64,000 nt of DNA from SAR92 clade bacterium H921. Its GTDB lineage: Bacteria; Pseudomonadota; Gammaproteobacteria; Pseudomonadales; Porticoccaceae. A model generated the notes under the pieces. That model saw nothing but the letters and a program-made list of their open reading frames with translations. It ran no database searches and was not told the origin of the DNA. How positions within the stretch are numbered: position 1 is the first letter of the stretch; the number at the start of each line of letters is the position of its first letter. The stretch is from assembly GCA_025153755.1 (NCBI GenBank), contig JAOALD010000001.1:868001-932000 (forward strand). Reading direction: 5' to 3'. Shown in pieces: positions 44,517 to 60,141 of the stretch. A program made the translations under genes and the position numbers.

Positions 44517-45031
44517 GCGAACAACATATTTTTTTAGTTGGCCCCATGGGGGCCGGCAAAACCACTATTGGTAGAAGGCTAGCTGACTTTCTATGTCGGC
44601 CCTTTGTAGATATAGACAATGAAATTGAAGCTAGGACTGGCGCCGATATTCAATGGATATTTGATATGGAAGGCGAGAATGGCTTCCGTGATCGTGAGAC
44701 TAGAGTGCTTAAAACGATTATAGAAACCTCTCCCTCCAGCATTATTGCTACTGGCGGCGGTATCATTCTTCGCCCTGAAAACCGCACAACACTGCAGCAC
44801 AATGGGCAGGTAGTCTACCTATCCGCTACTAAAGAACAGCTCTACGAGCGCACCAAGCGAGATAAAAATAGGCCGCTGCTACAAGTTGACGATAGGCGAG
44901 GGGTTATCGATCAGTTGGTTGCAAAACGTGACCCTCTGTATCGAGAGATTGCCGATCTGATATTTCCCTCAGGCGCCACACAGCCTAGCAAAATTGCAAA
45001 AAAACTCGCTGAAGCGCTATCAGAGCTTTGA
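44513..45031 (+). CDS. aroK: Shikimate kinase
   Basis: The 172-residue enzyme phosphorylates shikimate in aromatic amino acid synthesis. The P-loop is GPMGAGKTTIGRR (residues 10-22), the shikimate-binding motif DIDNEIEARTGADI and GGGIILRPENR are intact. Its ATG overlaps the pilQ stop (ATGA), the conserved pilQ-aroK junction of gammaproteobacteria. Confidence 0.96.
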   Translation: MSEQHIFLVGPMGAGKTTIGRRLADFLCRPFVDIDNEIEARTGADIQWIFDMEGENGFRDRETRVLKTIIETSPSSIIATGGGIILRPENRTTLQHNGQVVYLSATKEQLYERTKRDKNRPLLQVDDRRGVIDQLVAKRDPLYREIADLIFPSGATQPSKIAKKLAEALSEL

Positions 45032-45093
45032 TAATCTGGCAGGTCTAAGCATAATGTGTGTCACATAACCGGTTAATCAGAGTTGCAGTCTAA

Positions 45094-46206
45094 ATGAGTA
45101 TCGCCGACCAAGGTGTTTCCAATCAAACCAAGTCCATCAGGGTAGATCTGGGGGAGCGCAGCTACCCTATAACTATTGGCTCGGGACAGATTTCCCATGC
45201 TGATATCGGCCAGTATGTACAGGGCAAAAAAGCATTGGTTGTAAGTAACGAGACTATTGCTCCACTGTATTTGCAGTCTGTTTTGGCGCAGCTAAAAGAC
45301 AAGCAGGTTGATCAGGTCATACTCAAGGACGGCGAACAGTATAAAAACCTCGATAACCTCAATTTAATCCTCACCCAGCTAATCGAGCAACAGCATGATC
45401 GAAAGACCACCCTAATTGCCCTGGGCGGCGGTGTGGTCGGTGATATGACCGGCTTTGCAGCCGCTAGCTACCAGCGTGGAGTACCGTTTATTCAAATCCC
45501 GACCACGTTGCTGGCTCAAGTTGATTCCTCTGTTGGCGGTAAAACAGCGGTAAATCATGCCCTGGGTAAAAATATGATAGGAGCTTTTTATCAGCCTCAG
45601 GCCGTCATTATCGATACGGATACCCTGGCCACGCTCCCAGATCGCGAGTTTTGTGCGGGTATGGCGGAGGTCATCAAGTACGGGCTAATCTCCGATTATG
45701 ACTTTTTCCAATGGCTGGAGGCGAACGTCGAAACCTTGATGCAACGAGATCCTGATGCCCTAGGTTATGCCATAGAGCATTCTTGTCTAAATAAAGCCAA
45801 GGTGGTTAGTGCTGACGAAACTGAGCAGGGCGTGAGAGCTATTCTCAATCTAGGTCATACCTTCGGTCATGCCATAGAAACATTCCAGCAGTACACTGGA
45901 CTGCTGCACGGCGAAGCTGTCGCTGTCGGTATGCTTATGGCAGCTGACTTATCGCTGCTGTCTGGAGCCCTATCGGCCTCAGATGTTGGGCGCATCAAAG
46001 ATTTAATTGCAGCATTCTGCCTGCCAGTGGAACCTCCAAGTGAGATGCAGGCCGATGACTTTATGGCGCTGATGGTGCGTGATAAAAAAGTACTGGACGG
46101 CCAATTACGCCTGGTGTTGCTAGAAAGTATCGGTACAGCGGTTGTAACGGCCGATTTTAGCCTGCAAGGGCTGGAGAAAATTTTGACCAAGGCCTGTCAT
46201 AGGTAA
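45094..46206 (+). CDS. aroB: 3-dehydroquinate synthase
   Basis: The 370-residue NAD- and metal-dependent enzyme converts DAHP to 3-dehydroquinate. [19 protein letters not shown] and [20 protein letters not shown] form the cofactor and substrate sites; metal ligands lie in GMAEVIKYG (Glu), [10 protein letters not shown] (His) and [11 protein letters not shown] (His). It follows aroK by 62 bases as in most relatives. The SPOR-domain gene damX often found next is absent. Confidence 0.96.
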   Translation: MSIADQGVSNQTKSIRVDLGERSYPITIGSGQISHADIGQYVQGKKALVVSNETIAPLYLQSVLAQLKDKQVDQVILKDGEQYKNLDNLNLILTQLIEQQHDRKTTLIALGGGVVGDMTGFAAASYQRGVPFIQIPTTLLAQVDSSVGGKTAVNHALGKNMIGAFYQPQAVIIDTDTLATLPDREFCAGMAEVIKYGLISDYDFFQWLEANVETLMQRDPDALGYAIEHSCLNKAKVVSADETEQGVRAILNLGHTFGHAIETFQQYTGLLHGEAVAVGMLMAADLSLLSGALSASDVGRIKDLIAAFCLPVEPPSEMQADDFMALMVRDKKVLDGQLRLVLLESIGTAVVTADFSLQGLEKILTKACHR

Positions 46207-46324
46207 ACCATTACCTGTCGATTCTACGTATTATCTACGTCAAACAGCGGTTAAAGATCGAATTTTTTTTGCGTTGAATAGTAGTCTCATTGCGCTAGAG
46301 ACCATGTTCGCTACATATAACTGA

Positions 46325-46353
46325 TTGTCGTATTCTTGTTCTCGGTGTAAAAT
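46325..46353 (+). promoter_or_regulatory. Candidate sigma70 promoter of gltBD
   Basis: TTGTCG (46325-46330), a 17-base spacer and TAAAAT (46348-46353) give a good match, about 73 bases before the gltB ATG. The remaining leader shows no recognised riboswitch. Confidence 0.5.
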
Positions 46354-46426
46354 ACCGGGCTTTGCGCCGCCAAAGATAGAAACACTGTCCGTGCGTACCC
46401 ATCACTTTAACTTTTAGAGTTTAATT

Positions 46427-52332
<5,906 letters not shown>

Positions 52333-52370
52333 AATAGAATTTGCAACATTACGCCACGGTAGAGAACCTG

Positions 52371-53426
52371 ATGTCTGACTTAAAGAATGATCGTTTTTTA
52401 AAAGCCCTGCTACGCCAACCTGTGGACCGTACGCCAGTATGGATGATGCGTCAGGCTGGGCGTTACCTTCCTGAGTACCGCGCCACACGAGCTCAGGCTG
52501 GTGATTTTATGAGCCTATGTAAAAATACCGAGCTGGCCTGTGAAGTTACCTTGCAACCCCTCGAGCGCTACGAGCTAGACGCTGCCATTTTGTTTTCAGA
52601 TATTTTGACTATTCCCGATGCCATGGGGCTTGGGCTCTATTTCGCTGAGGGCGAAGGCCCCAAATTTCATAAGCCGGTTAGAACTGAGGCTGACATTGAA
52701 AAACTTGAAGTGATCGACACCGCCTCAGACCTTGGCTATGTCACTGACGCAGTCGCTATGATTCGCCGAGAACTCAATGGCCGCGTGCCGCTGATCGGTT
52801 TTTCCGGTAGCCCCTGGACCCTGGCTACCTATATGGTCGAAGGACAGAGCAGTCGTGATTTTGCCCTAACTAAAACCATGCTTTACACCCAGCCTCAAGT
52901 AATGCATCAATTGCTAGAAAAATTAGCACTGTCGGTAATTGATTATCTCAATGCGCAAATTCGAGCAGGTGCTCAGGTTGTGCAGATTTTCGACACCTGG
53001 GGTGGTGCGTTGAGTCATGCCGCCTATCAGGAGTTTTCTCTCGCCTACATGGAAAAAATTGTTCGCGGCTTGATTACACATGCCGATGGTCGCGAAGTGC
53101 CGGTTATCCTATTTACTAAAGGCGGTGGCCACTGGTTAGAGGCTATGGCGGCAACCGGCTGTCACTGTCTTGGATTGGATTGGACCGTTGACATAGGCTC
53201 AGCACGAAGCCGAGTGGGTGATAAGGTTGCTCTTCAAGGCAATATGGATCCCGCGGTGTTGAGAGCTGATCCTGAGACAATTGAAAGGGAAGTGGCCTCA
53301 ATTCTAGGCTCATATGGGAATAGCTCGGGCCATATATTCAATCTTGGTCATGGTATAACACCAGATATTGATCCGGCTAATGCAAAGGCCTTTATAGAGG
53401 CAGTTCACAAGTTTTCTTCAAATTAA
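52371..53426 (+). CDS. hemE: Uroporphyrinogen decarboxylase
   Basis: The 351-residue enzyme decarboxylates uroporphyrinogen III to coproporphyrinogen III in heme synthesis. [14 protein letters not shown], the catalytic Asp in [13 protein letters not shown], and [13 protein letters not shown] and HILNLGHGI-like [11 protein letters not shown] are conserved. The ATG at 52371 ([17 protein letters not shown]) matches the family N-terminus; a TTG frame from 52341 adds 10 unsupported residues. Confidence 0.96.
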   Translation: MSDLKNDRFLKALLRQPVDRTPVWMMRQAGRYLPEYRATRAQAGDFMSLCKNTELACEVTLQPLERYELDAAILFSDILTIPDAMGLGLYFAEGEGPKFHKPVRTEADIEKLEVIDTASDLGYVTDAVAMIRRELNGRVPLIGFSGSPWTLATYMVEGQSSRDFALTKTMLYTQPQVMHQLLEKLALSVIDYLNAQIRAGAQVVQIFDTWGGALSHAAYQEFSLAYMEKIVRGLITHADGREVPVILFTKGGGHWLEAMAATGCHCLGLDWTVDIGSARSRVGDKVALQGNMDPAVLRADPETIEREVASILGSYGNSSGHIFNLGHGITPDIDPANAKAFIEAVHKFSSN

Positions 53427-53459
53427 ATGGCGACGGGGCTTTGTGGCGTCAAAAAGTCT

Positions 53460-53494
53460 GGGAAATGCAACATTACTTAGCTGTGCAGTTTCCC
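53460..53494. terminator. Hairpin between convergent hemE and psd
   Basis: GGGAAATGC (53460-53468) pairs with GCAGTTTCCC (53485-53494) with one bulged base around a 16-base loop. It lies between two converging genes, but no T tract follows, so termination is only suggested. Confidence 0.3.
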
Positions 53495-53505
53495 CGGCTT
53501 AGCTC

Positions 53506-54363
53506 TTAGGACTTTACCGAACCAATTTTTTCACCCATAGACACTGCCTTTTGCGGTGCTATATTTGCGTCCCACTGTATTTTTTGATCTTGAAATAACA
53601 TAATTATTGTAGAGCCAAATTTAAAACGTCCTATTTCGTCACCCTTAGAGAAACCCGGCAGTTGATCTGTAAAGTCAGTTTCACGGACTGCACCAGGGCC
53701 AGGCTTCTCAAAACCTCCCCAGACTGTTTCGATACCAGCCACCAACATTGCGCCGACAAATACCACAGTAAAAGCTCCTACTTGATCGGATTCAAACTCA
53801 CATACCAGTCGCTCGTTGCGGGCGAATAAATCGGGCAATGCCTGAGCTGTCTGATCATTGACTGAAAATAATTCCCCCGGTACATAGCGTGAGTGAATAA
53901 GTGTTCCGGCCAATGGGATGTGCACGCGGTGGTAGTCGCGAGGGGAAAGATAAATAGTTGCAAAACTACCGCCTTCGTATTGTTTCGCTGCGGCGGAACT
54001 ACCCAGTAGGCGGCTGACGGAATAGTCAATTCCCTTGGCTTGTAAAATTCTATTTTTGCTGATTGGGCCAGCTTGACTAATAACACCATCAGCCGGGCAG
54101 GCGATGCTGTTCTTGGCTGTATGCAGGGGCCGAACTCCATCCTTTAAGGCACGAGTAAAAAATGCATTAAAGTTTTCATAGTCATCGAGGTCATCACTAG
54201 AAGCCTCTGCCATATTGATATTAAAGGCGCTGATAGCACGGCTAATTAGAGCATTTTTTAACCAGGGTATTTTAGATTCAGCCGCCTTGGCAATTAGGCG
54301 CGATAGTGCATGCTTGGGCAATACACGTTGTAGGGCTACGAAAAGGTCGGCGCGGTGGGCCAT
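53506..54363 (-). CDS. psd: Phosphatidylserine decarboxylase proenzyme
   Basis: The 285-residue membrane-associated enzyme makes phosphatidylethanolamine. Self-cleavage at the GST motif (FKFGSTIIMLF, about residue 251) creates the pyruvoyl group; the charge-relay His is in SPRDYHRVHIP and the Asp in CPADGVIS. Length is normal. It lies next to the rhodanese gene, as psd does next to rhdA in Pseudomonas. Confidence 0.96.
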   Translation of the reverse strand: MAHRADLFVALQRVLPKHALSRLIAKAAESKIPWLKNALISRAISAFNINMAEASSDDLDDYENFNAFFTRALKDGVRPLHTAKNSIACPADGVISQAGPISKNRILQAKGIDYSVSRLLGSSAAAKQYEGGSFATIYLSPRDYHRVHIPLAGTLIHSRYVPGELFSVNDQTAQALPDLFARNERLVCEFESDQVGAFTVVFVGAMLVAGIETVWGGFEKPGPGAVRETDFTDQLPGFSKGDEIGRFKFGSTIIMLFQDQKIQWDANIAPQKAVSMGEKIGSVKS

Positions 54364-54393
54364 AATGTTCAGTCTCTAGTCAGTAAAGTGATG

Positions 54394-55227
54394 TTAATCG
54401 CCAAGCGCGATGGGTGTGTCTTGACTATTGCCCCATTCGGCCCATGAGCCAGCATACCCAGCGATATTTTTGTAACCAAGAATACGCGCCACCATATAGG
54501 TAAAGCTTGAGCGATGGTGACTCTGACAGTGGGTGACAATATGTTTATCTAGGCCAAGACCTAAATCGTCAAGTATCTGCTGGGCATTGTCACGGATTCG
54601 AAGGTTGCGCTGTTGATCCATAAGCTCCGTCCATTCAAGATTGATAGCCCCGGGAATATGCCCGCCTCGCGCTGCACGAACCATAGCACCAGTGTACTCT
54701 CCTGGGCTTCTCGCATCCCAAACGGCGAAGTTATCTGTAGCGAGCAAAGATATGATCTGGGGTGCAGAAATTAAAGCATTAGGATTGGCAAATTCAGCCG
54801 CGCAATTGGACTCTATACTGTGAGGTTGATTGGCAACAGACTCTGTTGCGAAGCCCTCTTTGATCCAGGGCACGATACCACCGTTTAAGTACGACCAGTT
54901 GGTTAGGCCCAGAAGATCTAGTGACCAAGCCAGTCGGCCAGCCCAGCCGCCGCCTTCATCATCATAGAGGACCACATGCTTAGAATGGTCAATACCCAGG
55001 TAGTTAAGTATTTTATTAAGTTGTTCGATACCCGGGTGGGCTCCGGGCACTGGCGCTGTTCCAGCTACCAGAGCACTACCAGTAAGATGCACTGCACCGG
55101 GCACATGTTTTTGGTTATACAGTGCCTGATTACAAAGGTCGACAATTACCAGTTGATCGTGACCGTTAGTATCAGTAATCAGCGTCTGTAAATCCTGAGG
55201 TTCGAGCAGGCGGCTAATGGGAGTCAT
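54394..55227 (-). CDS. rhdA: Thiosulfate sulfurtransferase, RhdA type
   Basis: The 277-residue tandem rhodanese transfers sulfane sulfur from thiosulfate to cyanide or thiol acceptors. The inactive N-terminal domain ends with LNGGIVPW; the catalytic C-terminal domain has Cys234 in the loop CQSHHRS. This loop matches Azotobacter/Pseudomonas RhdA (CQTHHR) rather than mitochondrial rhodanese (CRKGVT) or mercaptopyruvate sulfurtransferase (CGSGVT). It is upstream of psd by 30 bases in the same direction. Confidence 0.92.
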   Translation of the reverse strand: MTPISRLLEPQDLQTLITDTNGHDQLVIVDLCNQALYNQKHVPGAVHLTGSALVAGTAPVPGAHPGIEQLNKILNYLGIDHSKHVVLYDDEGGGWAGRLAWSLDLLGLTNWSYLNGGIVPWIKEGFATESVANQPHSIESNCAAEFANPNALISAPQIISLLATDNFAVWDARSPGEYTGAMVRAARGGHIPGAINLEWTELMDQQRNLRIRDNAQQILDDLGLGLDKHIVTHCQSHHRSSFTYMVARILGYKNIAGYAGSWAEWGNSQDTPIALGD

Positions 55228-55267
55228 TATTTGTCCTTATTGGGAGGCAGATATTATCATCTTTAGG

Positions 55268-56299
55268 CTAGGTGCGATCGGATTCTTGGGAAAGAATAAT
55301 TTGTCTGTAATTGTGCAGTCTAGTGGGCAGAACCTTACCTTCCTCAACAGCGGCCAGCAACGCACAGCCAATCTCTTTATCATGTTTGCAATCGCGAAAC
55401 TTGCAGTAGCCCAGATAGGGGTGAAAATCAATAAACCCGTCAATTACCTTGTCGGAACTCAGGTGGGTCAAAGAAAATTCTCGGATGCCAGGTGAGTCGA
55501 TCAATACACCGCCTCCAGCCAGATGGAATAAACGCGATGCCGTAGTGGTGTGCGTGCCCTTTTCCTTACCAACGGAGAGAGGGCCTATCTGCGTATTGGC
55601 TTCAGGTTGCAAAAGGTTAAGTAGTGACGACTTGCCGACCCCAGATTGACCGACAAAGATTGAGGTTTGATTGGCCAGATAGCATTGCAATTCTGCCACA
55701 CCCTCTTGGGTTTTAGCTGATACCAACAGCACCTCGTACCCGATAAAACGATAGTCTGAGATTAGTTGTTGCACATCTTCATAGTCGTCCTCGGCCAGCA
55801 TGTCTGTTTTATTGAGGATCAGAACAGGCTTAATACCCTGAAATTCAGCAGCCACTAGGTAACGATCGAGAAGATTGCTAAATGGCGTAGGTTTGGGAGC
55901 AAACACAATTGCAATACGGTCGATGTTTGCAGCTACTGGGCGCAACTTGCCATAAATATCTGGGCGCACAAGCTCTGAGCTTCGCTCCTGACGGGCCACT
56001 ACAACACCATGGGGTTCAGCATGGCGCCAGATAACCACATCGCCGGTCACTAGACTTTTTAGATTGGCACGCATATGGCAGCGCACAATGCTGCCTTTAT
56101 AGGGGGCTTCGGTGCCTTCTATATCCGCCTGAGCCCCAAAGTTAGTAATCACAGTACCGGTAATTTCGGGGCCCAATGCTTCAAGGTCTTGTAGTTCATT
56201 CTCACTGACCGACGTCTTAGCCAAGGCCCGCTCTCGCCGTCTTTCCTGAATCGACTGAATACGGTTTTTTTGACGGTCACTAAGTCTACGTTTGCTCAT
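55268..56299 (-). CDS. rsgA: Ribosome small subunit GTPase RsgA
   Basis: The 343-residue circularly permuted GTPase helps late 30S maturation. An N-terminal OB fold precedes the GTPase domain in permuted order: LNKTDML (G4) before GQSGVGKSSLLN (G1) and DSPGIREF (G3). A C-terminal zinc site follows (CKFRDCKHDKEIGC). It is divergent from orn, as in E. coli and Pseudomonas. Confidence 0.96.
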   Translation of the reverse strand: MSKRRLSDRQKNRIQSIQERRRERALAKTSVSENELQDLEALGPEITGTVITNFGAQADIEGTEAPYKGSIVRCHMRANLKSLVTGDVVIWRHAEPHGVVVARQERSSELVRPDIYGKLRPVAANIDRIAIVFAPKPTPFSNLLDRYLVAAEFQGIKPVLILNKTDMLAEDDYEDVQQLISDYRFIGYEVLLVSAKTQEGVAELQCYLANQTSIFVGQSGVGKSSLLNLLQPEANTQIGPLSVGKEKGTHTTTASRLFHLAGGGVLIDSPGIREFSLTHLSSDKVIDGFIDFHPYLGYCKFRDCKHDKEIGCALLAAVEEGKVLPTRLHNYRQIILSQESDRT

Positions 56300-56415
56300 C
56301 TAACCCTACTACTCATTGTAAAAAAGCGACCATCACTGGTCTTATTGCCTGCTAGGATATAGCATAACTGTCTCAAGTAACATTTTGAACACAACCGCTA
56401 TAAAAAGAGATGCCG

Positions 56416-56964
56416 ATGACGGACAGTAATGGGCTTAATTTGATCTGGATTGACCTTGAAATGACCGGCTTAGATCCGCTGGTAGAGCGCATTATTGAGA
56501 TCGCAACTGTGGTTACAGACAGCGATTTAAATATTCTCGCTGAGGGACCTTCCATAGTTATTCATCAAGACGATAGTCTGCTTGATGAGATGGACGAATG
56601 GAATACCAATCAACATGGCAGTTCGGGTCTTATCCAGCGGGTGCGCGACAGTCAGGTGAGTGAGTCCGAGGCTATGAATATTACTCTAGATTTTTTGCGT
56701 GATTGGGTTCCCGCCGGCAAGTCCCCCATGTGCGGCAATACCATCGGCCAGGATCGCCGGTTCCTGGTGCGTTACATGCCGGAGTTGGCAGACTTTTTTC
56801 ACTACCGCAATCTCGATGTCAGTTCAGTCAAAGAGCTCGTGAGACGCTGGAAGCCGGAGCTGCTTGATGGCTTTATAAAAAAGGGCAGCCACCTAGCCAT
56901 GGATGATGTCTATGATTCAATTGCCGAGCTAGCCTACTATCGCGAGATGTTCATTCGGCCCTAG
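56416..56964 (+). CDS. orn: Oligoribonuclease
   Basis: The 182-residue DEDDh 3'-5' exonuclease degrades 2-5-nucleotide RNAs including pGpG. The motifs are [10 protein letters not shown] (D, E), [11 protein letters not shown] (D) and [10 protein letters not shown] (H, D). The ATG at 56416 has AAGAG 6 bases before it; the ATG at 56410 is too close. The last 14 bases overlap the end of the converging queG. Confidence 0.96.
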   Translation: MTDSNGLNLIWIDLEMTGLDPLVERIIEIATVVTDSDLNILAEGPSIVIHQDDSLLDEMDEWNTNQHGSSGLIQRVRDSQVSESEAMNITLDFLRDWVPAGKSPMCGNTIGQDRRFLVRYMPELADFFHYRNLDVSSVKELVRRWKPELLDGFIKKGSHLAMDDVYDSIAELAYYREMFIRP

Positions 56965-58078
56965 GTGCTCCTGGTTTGAGGGGCTTTAGTGCAGGCGAGT
57001 CTATTTTAAGCTTCTGTTGCTCGATAGCCCATTGCACATGCTCGCGCACCAGCCCAGAAGGATGATTAGCTTTGGCCTCTAGCTGCTTCAGTATTTCGGG
57101 CGACCCAGCCGCATTACCCAAACCTACAGCCAGATTGCGCAGCCAGCGCTCATGGCCGATTCGACGTATGGCTGAACCCTCGGTTTTATCGAGAAACTCC
57201 TGTGGTTGCCAATTAAAAAGTGTGACCAAATCTGAGTCGTCAAGATTGTGTCTGGGGCTGAAGTCATCTTCGCCAGTTTGAGATGCAAACCGATTCCAAG
57301 GGCATATTATCTGACAGTCATCGCAGCCAAATATCCGGTTACCCATGAGTGAGCGCAACCTCTCCGGAATCGCTTCGTTGCTCTCAATAGTCAAATAGGA
57401 AATGCATTTTCGTGCATCCAGCACATAGGGCTCTGGAAATGCATCAGTGGGACAAATCTTTAAACAGGCGCGACAGTTACCGCAGCGATTGTGCTGTTCA
57501 CTCTGGTCGGTGGGCAATTCTAAAGAGGTATATATTTCGCCGAGAAAAAACCAAGAACCCGCGGTATCATTAAGCAGTAAAGTGTTTTTTCCGATCCAGC
57601 CCAATCCAGCCTGCTCAGCTATAGGTTTTTCCATGACCGGAGCGCTGTCCACAAAGGGACGTTGTGAGAGTTGCATTTCTGGTATTTGTGATTGAATTTT
57701 ACTGACTAGTGCGGCAAGACGTTTACGAATTAGCTTGTGGTAATCTCGACCCAGTGCGTAGCGTGATATGTAGGCTTTATTATCATTTTTAAGTACCGCA
57801 ATCATATTGCTGTCAGTCAAGTAATCCATGCGAACAGAGATTACCCGTACCGTGTGGTCGACCAGCTTGTCCACTATATAGCGTTTGTCACCATGCTCTC
57901 CCATCCATTGCATAGAGCCTTGAAAGCCATGCGCCAGCCACTTGTTGAGTCGTTCTGATGCCTGGCTTAAATCTGGCTCGACAATAGCCACTTGTTGAAA
58001 GCCTAGCTCAAGGCCCCAAACTTTGATTTTATCGGCAAGGTTTGCGAGCTGTTCTTTTTTAGTTAGCTTGTTATGCAT
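56951..58078 (-). CDS. queG: Epoxyqueuosine reductase
   Basis: The 375-residue cobalamin-dependent enzyme makes the last step of queuosine synthesis in tRNA. It has two 4Fe-4S motifs, [16 protein letters not shown] and [13 protein letters not shown], and the N-terminal catalytic region with [12 protein letters not shown] and [14 protein letters not shown]-terminal HEAT-like segment follows ([14 protein letters not shown]). It is divergent from nnr, 56 bases apart. Confidence 0.96.
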   Translation of the reverse strand: MHNKLTKKEQLANLADKIKVWGLELGFQQVAIVEPDLSQASERLNKWLAHGFQGSMQWMGEHGDKRYIVDKLVDHTVRVISVRMDYLTDSNMIAVLKNDNKAYISRYALGRDYHKLIRKRLAALVSKIQSQIPEMQLSQRPFVDSAPVMEKPIAEQAGLGWIGKNTLLLNDTAGSWFFLGEIYTSLELPTDQSEQHNRCGNCRACLKICPTDAFPEPYVLDARKCISYLTIESNEAIPERLRSLMGNRIFGCDDCQIICPWNRFASQTGEDDFSPRHNLDDSDLVTLFNWQPQEFLDKTEGSAIRRIGHERWLRNLAVGLGNAAGSPEILKQLEAKANHPSGLVREHVQWAIEQQKLKIDSPALKPLKPGAPRAE

Positions 58079-58099
58079 GTGTTAGCGGCTGTTCTAGCT

Positions 58100-58105
58100 T
58101 ATAAT
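58100..58105 (+). promoter_or_regulatory. Candidate -10 box of the nnr operon
   Basis: A perfect TATAAT lies 29 bases before the proposed nnr ATG. The region 16-18 bases upstream has no good -35 box, so the call is tentative. Confidence 0.4.
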
Positions 58106-58134
58106 TGCGACAATTTTACGGGGATATTCGCTTC

Positions 58135-59649
58135 ATGTCGCACACTCTTATTCAAGATACCTTATTTACTGCCGAAACGGTTCGTAATCTCGATAGCCTG
58201 GCGATCGAAAAACAGGGTATACCGAGCATTGTTCTAATGAAGCGGGCTGGTCGTGCCGTGCTATCTGAGCTGTTAGATGCCTTTGGAACGCCGAGTTTAC
58301 TAAATGTATTTTGCGGTTCTGGTAGCAATGGAGGCGATGGCTATATTGTTGCGGCACTGGCAGCACAAAAAAACATTGTAGTGCGATGTTATGAAATGGA
58401 GGGAAATCTAGGCGCCGACGCTGCTCAGGCAAAGCTGTTTGCGCAGCAAGCTAATGTTAGTTTCTACAGCATTGGCAACAATACTGAACTGGATCAAGGG
58501 GTGGTGGTTGATAGTTTGTTGGGTATTGGATTAACCGGTGAGTTACGCCAACCCTATATTGATGCCATTGAACTAATTAATGGTTCAGGCCTTCCGGTGG
58601 TTGCGGTTGATATTCCCTCGGGCCTTAACAGTGATACTGGAGCTGCTCTAGGTGCTGTTGTTCAGGCAGATATCACAGTGACTTTTATTGGGGCCAAACA
58701 GGGCCTGTTTAGTGGTCGTGGTATAGCGGTATGCGGCGAGGTTATTTATGACTCTTTAGACATTGATGAAGAGTTGTTTACTCAGGTCGATGCCAGCGCG
58801 GAGCTAATGGATCTTTTTGATCTACTTGAGGAGATTCCTGCGACTAGCGAAGATACCTACAAAACTCAGCGTGGTCATAGCATGGTAGTTGGCGGTGATC
58901 ACGGTTTTGGCGGTGCCGCCATCATGGCTGCCGAGGCCTGCCTTAAAGTAGGGGCGGGTATGGTTAGTGTTGCCACCAGACCAGAACATGTCGCTGCAGT
59001 GTTAGCTCGTCAGCCCGAGGTCATGGCCTGTGGTGTCACTTCTGGGCAACAATTAGAACCATTGTTAGACCGCCCCAGCGTCTTAGTTGTAGGTCCTGGG
59101 CTGGGCATCTCATCTTGGTCTGAGCAACTTATGCAAAAAGCAGTGGCGGCAGATTTACCCATGGTGATAGATGCAGATGGTTTAAATATTCTTGCACAAG
59201 GTCGTGTAGTGACCAAGCCTGATGGGTCGCGATGGGTATTGACCCCGCATGTCGGTGAGGCTGCTCGCCTACTGGGAGTAACAGTTGCCGAAATTCAAGC
59301 TGATCGCTTTGCTGCGGTTACCCAGTTACAGGAAAAATACCATGCTGTGGTATTGCTTAAGGGGCCTGGAACATTGATATCTAGTGGGCAGGGCGAACCG
59401 ATCAAGGTATGCCCCTACGGGAACCCCGCTATGGCTACCGCTGGCATGGGCGATATTTTAAGTGGCGTAATCGCTGGTCTGATTGCTCAGGGGCTGAGTC
59501 CTCAAAAAGCCACTGAATTAGGCTGTTGCCTGCATTCGTCTGCGGCAGATATGGCGGCTGCTGAAAATGGGTCTCGTGGTTTGGTCGCCTCTGATTTACT
59601 GCCCTATATGCGCAAATTATTGAACAATGCTGAACAGGGTTCTCTGTGA
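58135..59649 (+). CDS. nnr: Bifunctional NAD(P)HX epimerase/dehydratase
   Basis: The 504-residue fusion repairs hydrated NAD(P)H. The N-terminal epimerase (YjeF_N, about 1-215) shows GSGSNGGDGYIVA-like CGSGSNGGDGY and VDIPSGLNSDTG. The C-terminal ADP-dependent dehydratase (about 230-500) shows GGDHGFGGAAIMAAEA, DADGLNILA, TPHVGEAARLLG and GNPAMATAGMGDILSG. ATG 58135 is preferred to a TTG at 58105. It heads nnr-tsaE-amiB-mutL-miaA. Confidence 0.95.
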   Translation: MSHTLIQDTLFTAETVRNLDSLAIEKQGIPSIVLMKRAGRAVLSELLDAFGTPSLLNVFCGSGSNGGDGYIVAALAAQKNIVVRCYEMEGNLGADAAQAKLFAQQANVSFYSIGNNTELDQGVVVDSLLGIGLTGELRQPYIDAIELINGSGLPVVAVDIPSGLNSDTGAALGAVVQADITVTFIGAKQGLFSGRGIAVCGEVIYDSLDIDEELFTQVDASAELMDLFDLLEEIPATSEDTYKTQRGHSMVVGGDHGFGGAAIMAAEACLKVGAGMVSVATRPEHVAAVLARQPEVMACGVTSGQQLEPLLDRPSVLVVGPGLGISSWSEQLMQKAVAADLPMVIDADGLNILAQGRVVTKPDGSRWVLTPHVGEAARLLGVTVAEIQADRFAAVTQLQEKYHAVVLLKGPGTLISSGQGEPIKVCPYGNPAMATAGMGDILSGVIAGLIAQGLSPQKATELGCCLHSSAADMAAAENGSRGLVASDLLPYMRKLLNNAEQGSL

Positions 59650-60140
59650 TCGATCCTAAAACACAGATTTTGGCTACGGCAACGTTTGACTTGGCAAATG
59701 AAGCCAAAATGATTGGTTTTGGAAAAGATCTGGCCAGACTAATTAAAAGCCCTATGATTATCACCATGCGGGGTGATTTGGGTGCCGGCAAAACCACCCT
59801 GAGCCGCGGCGTCTTGCAGGGACTCGGTCATAGGGGAAATGTAAAGAGCCCCACTTATACGTTAGTGGAACCCTATGAGCTGGAGGTGGGCGCAGTGTAT
59901 CATTTTGATCTCTATCGTATGGTTGATCCGGAAGAGCTGGAATATATGGGCTTTGCAGATTATTTGCTCGATGCCGCCCTATGCTTGATAGAATGGCCCG
60001 AGAGGGGCGAGGGTTTTATACCGTTGGCAGATATTAGTATCAGCATAGGCGAGGCTAATAATGGGCGCTGTGTTACTCTGCAGGGGCATTCCAACGTTGG
60101 CCGTCAACTGGTCGAGCAATTAGTAGAGTCTGGAGCATAA
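59646..60140 (+). CDS. tsaE: tRNA t6A synthesis ATPase TsaE
   Basis: The 164-residue ATPase drives turnover of the TsaBD complex. The P-loop is GDLGAGKTTLSRG, followed by VKSPTYTLVEPYE and HFDLYRMVDPEELE. The GTG start overlaps the nnr stop (GTGA). Confidence 0.96.
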   Translation: MIDPKTQILATATFDLANEAKMIGFGKDLARLIKSPMIITMRGDLGAGKTTLSRGVLQGLGHRGNVKSPTYTLVEPYELEVGAVYHFDLYRMVDPEELEYMGFADYLLDAALCLIEWPERGEGFIPLADISISIGEANNGRCVTLQGHSNVGRQLVEQLVESGA

Positions 60141-60141
60141 A

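Noticed and set aside
46207-46426. Riboswitch or leader peptide upstream of gltB
   Set aside because: No conserved riboswitch core or short peptide with a ribosome-binding site could be recognised.
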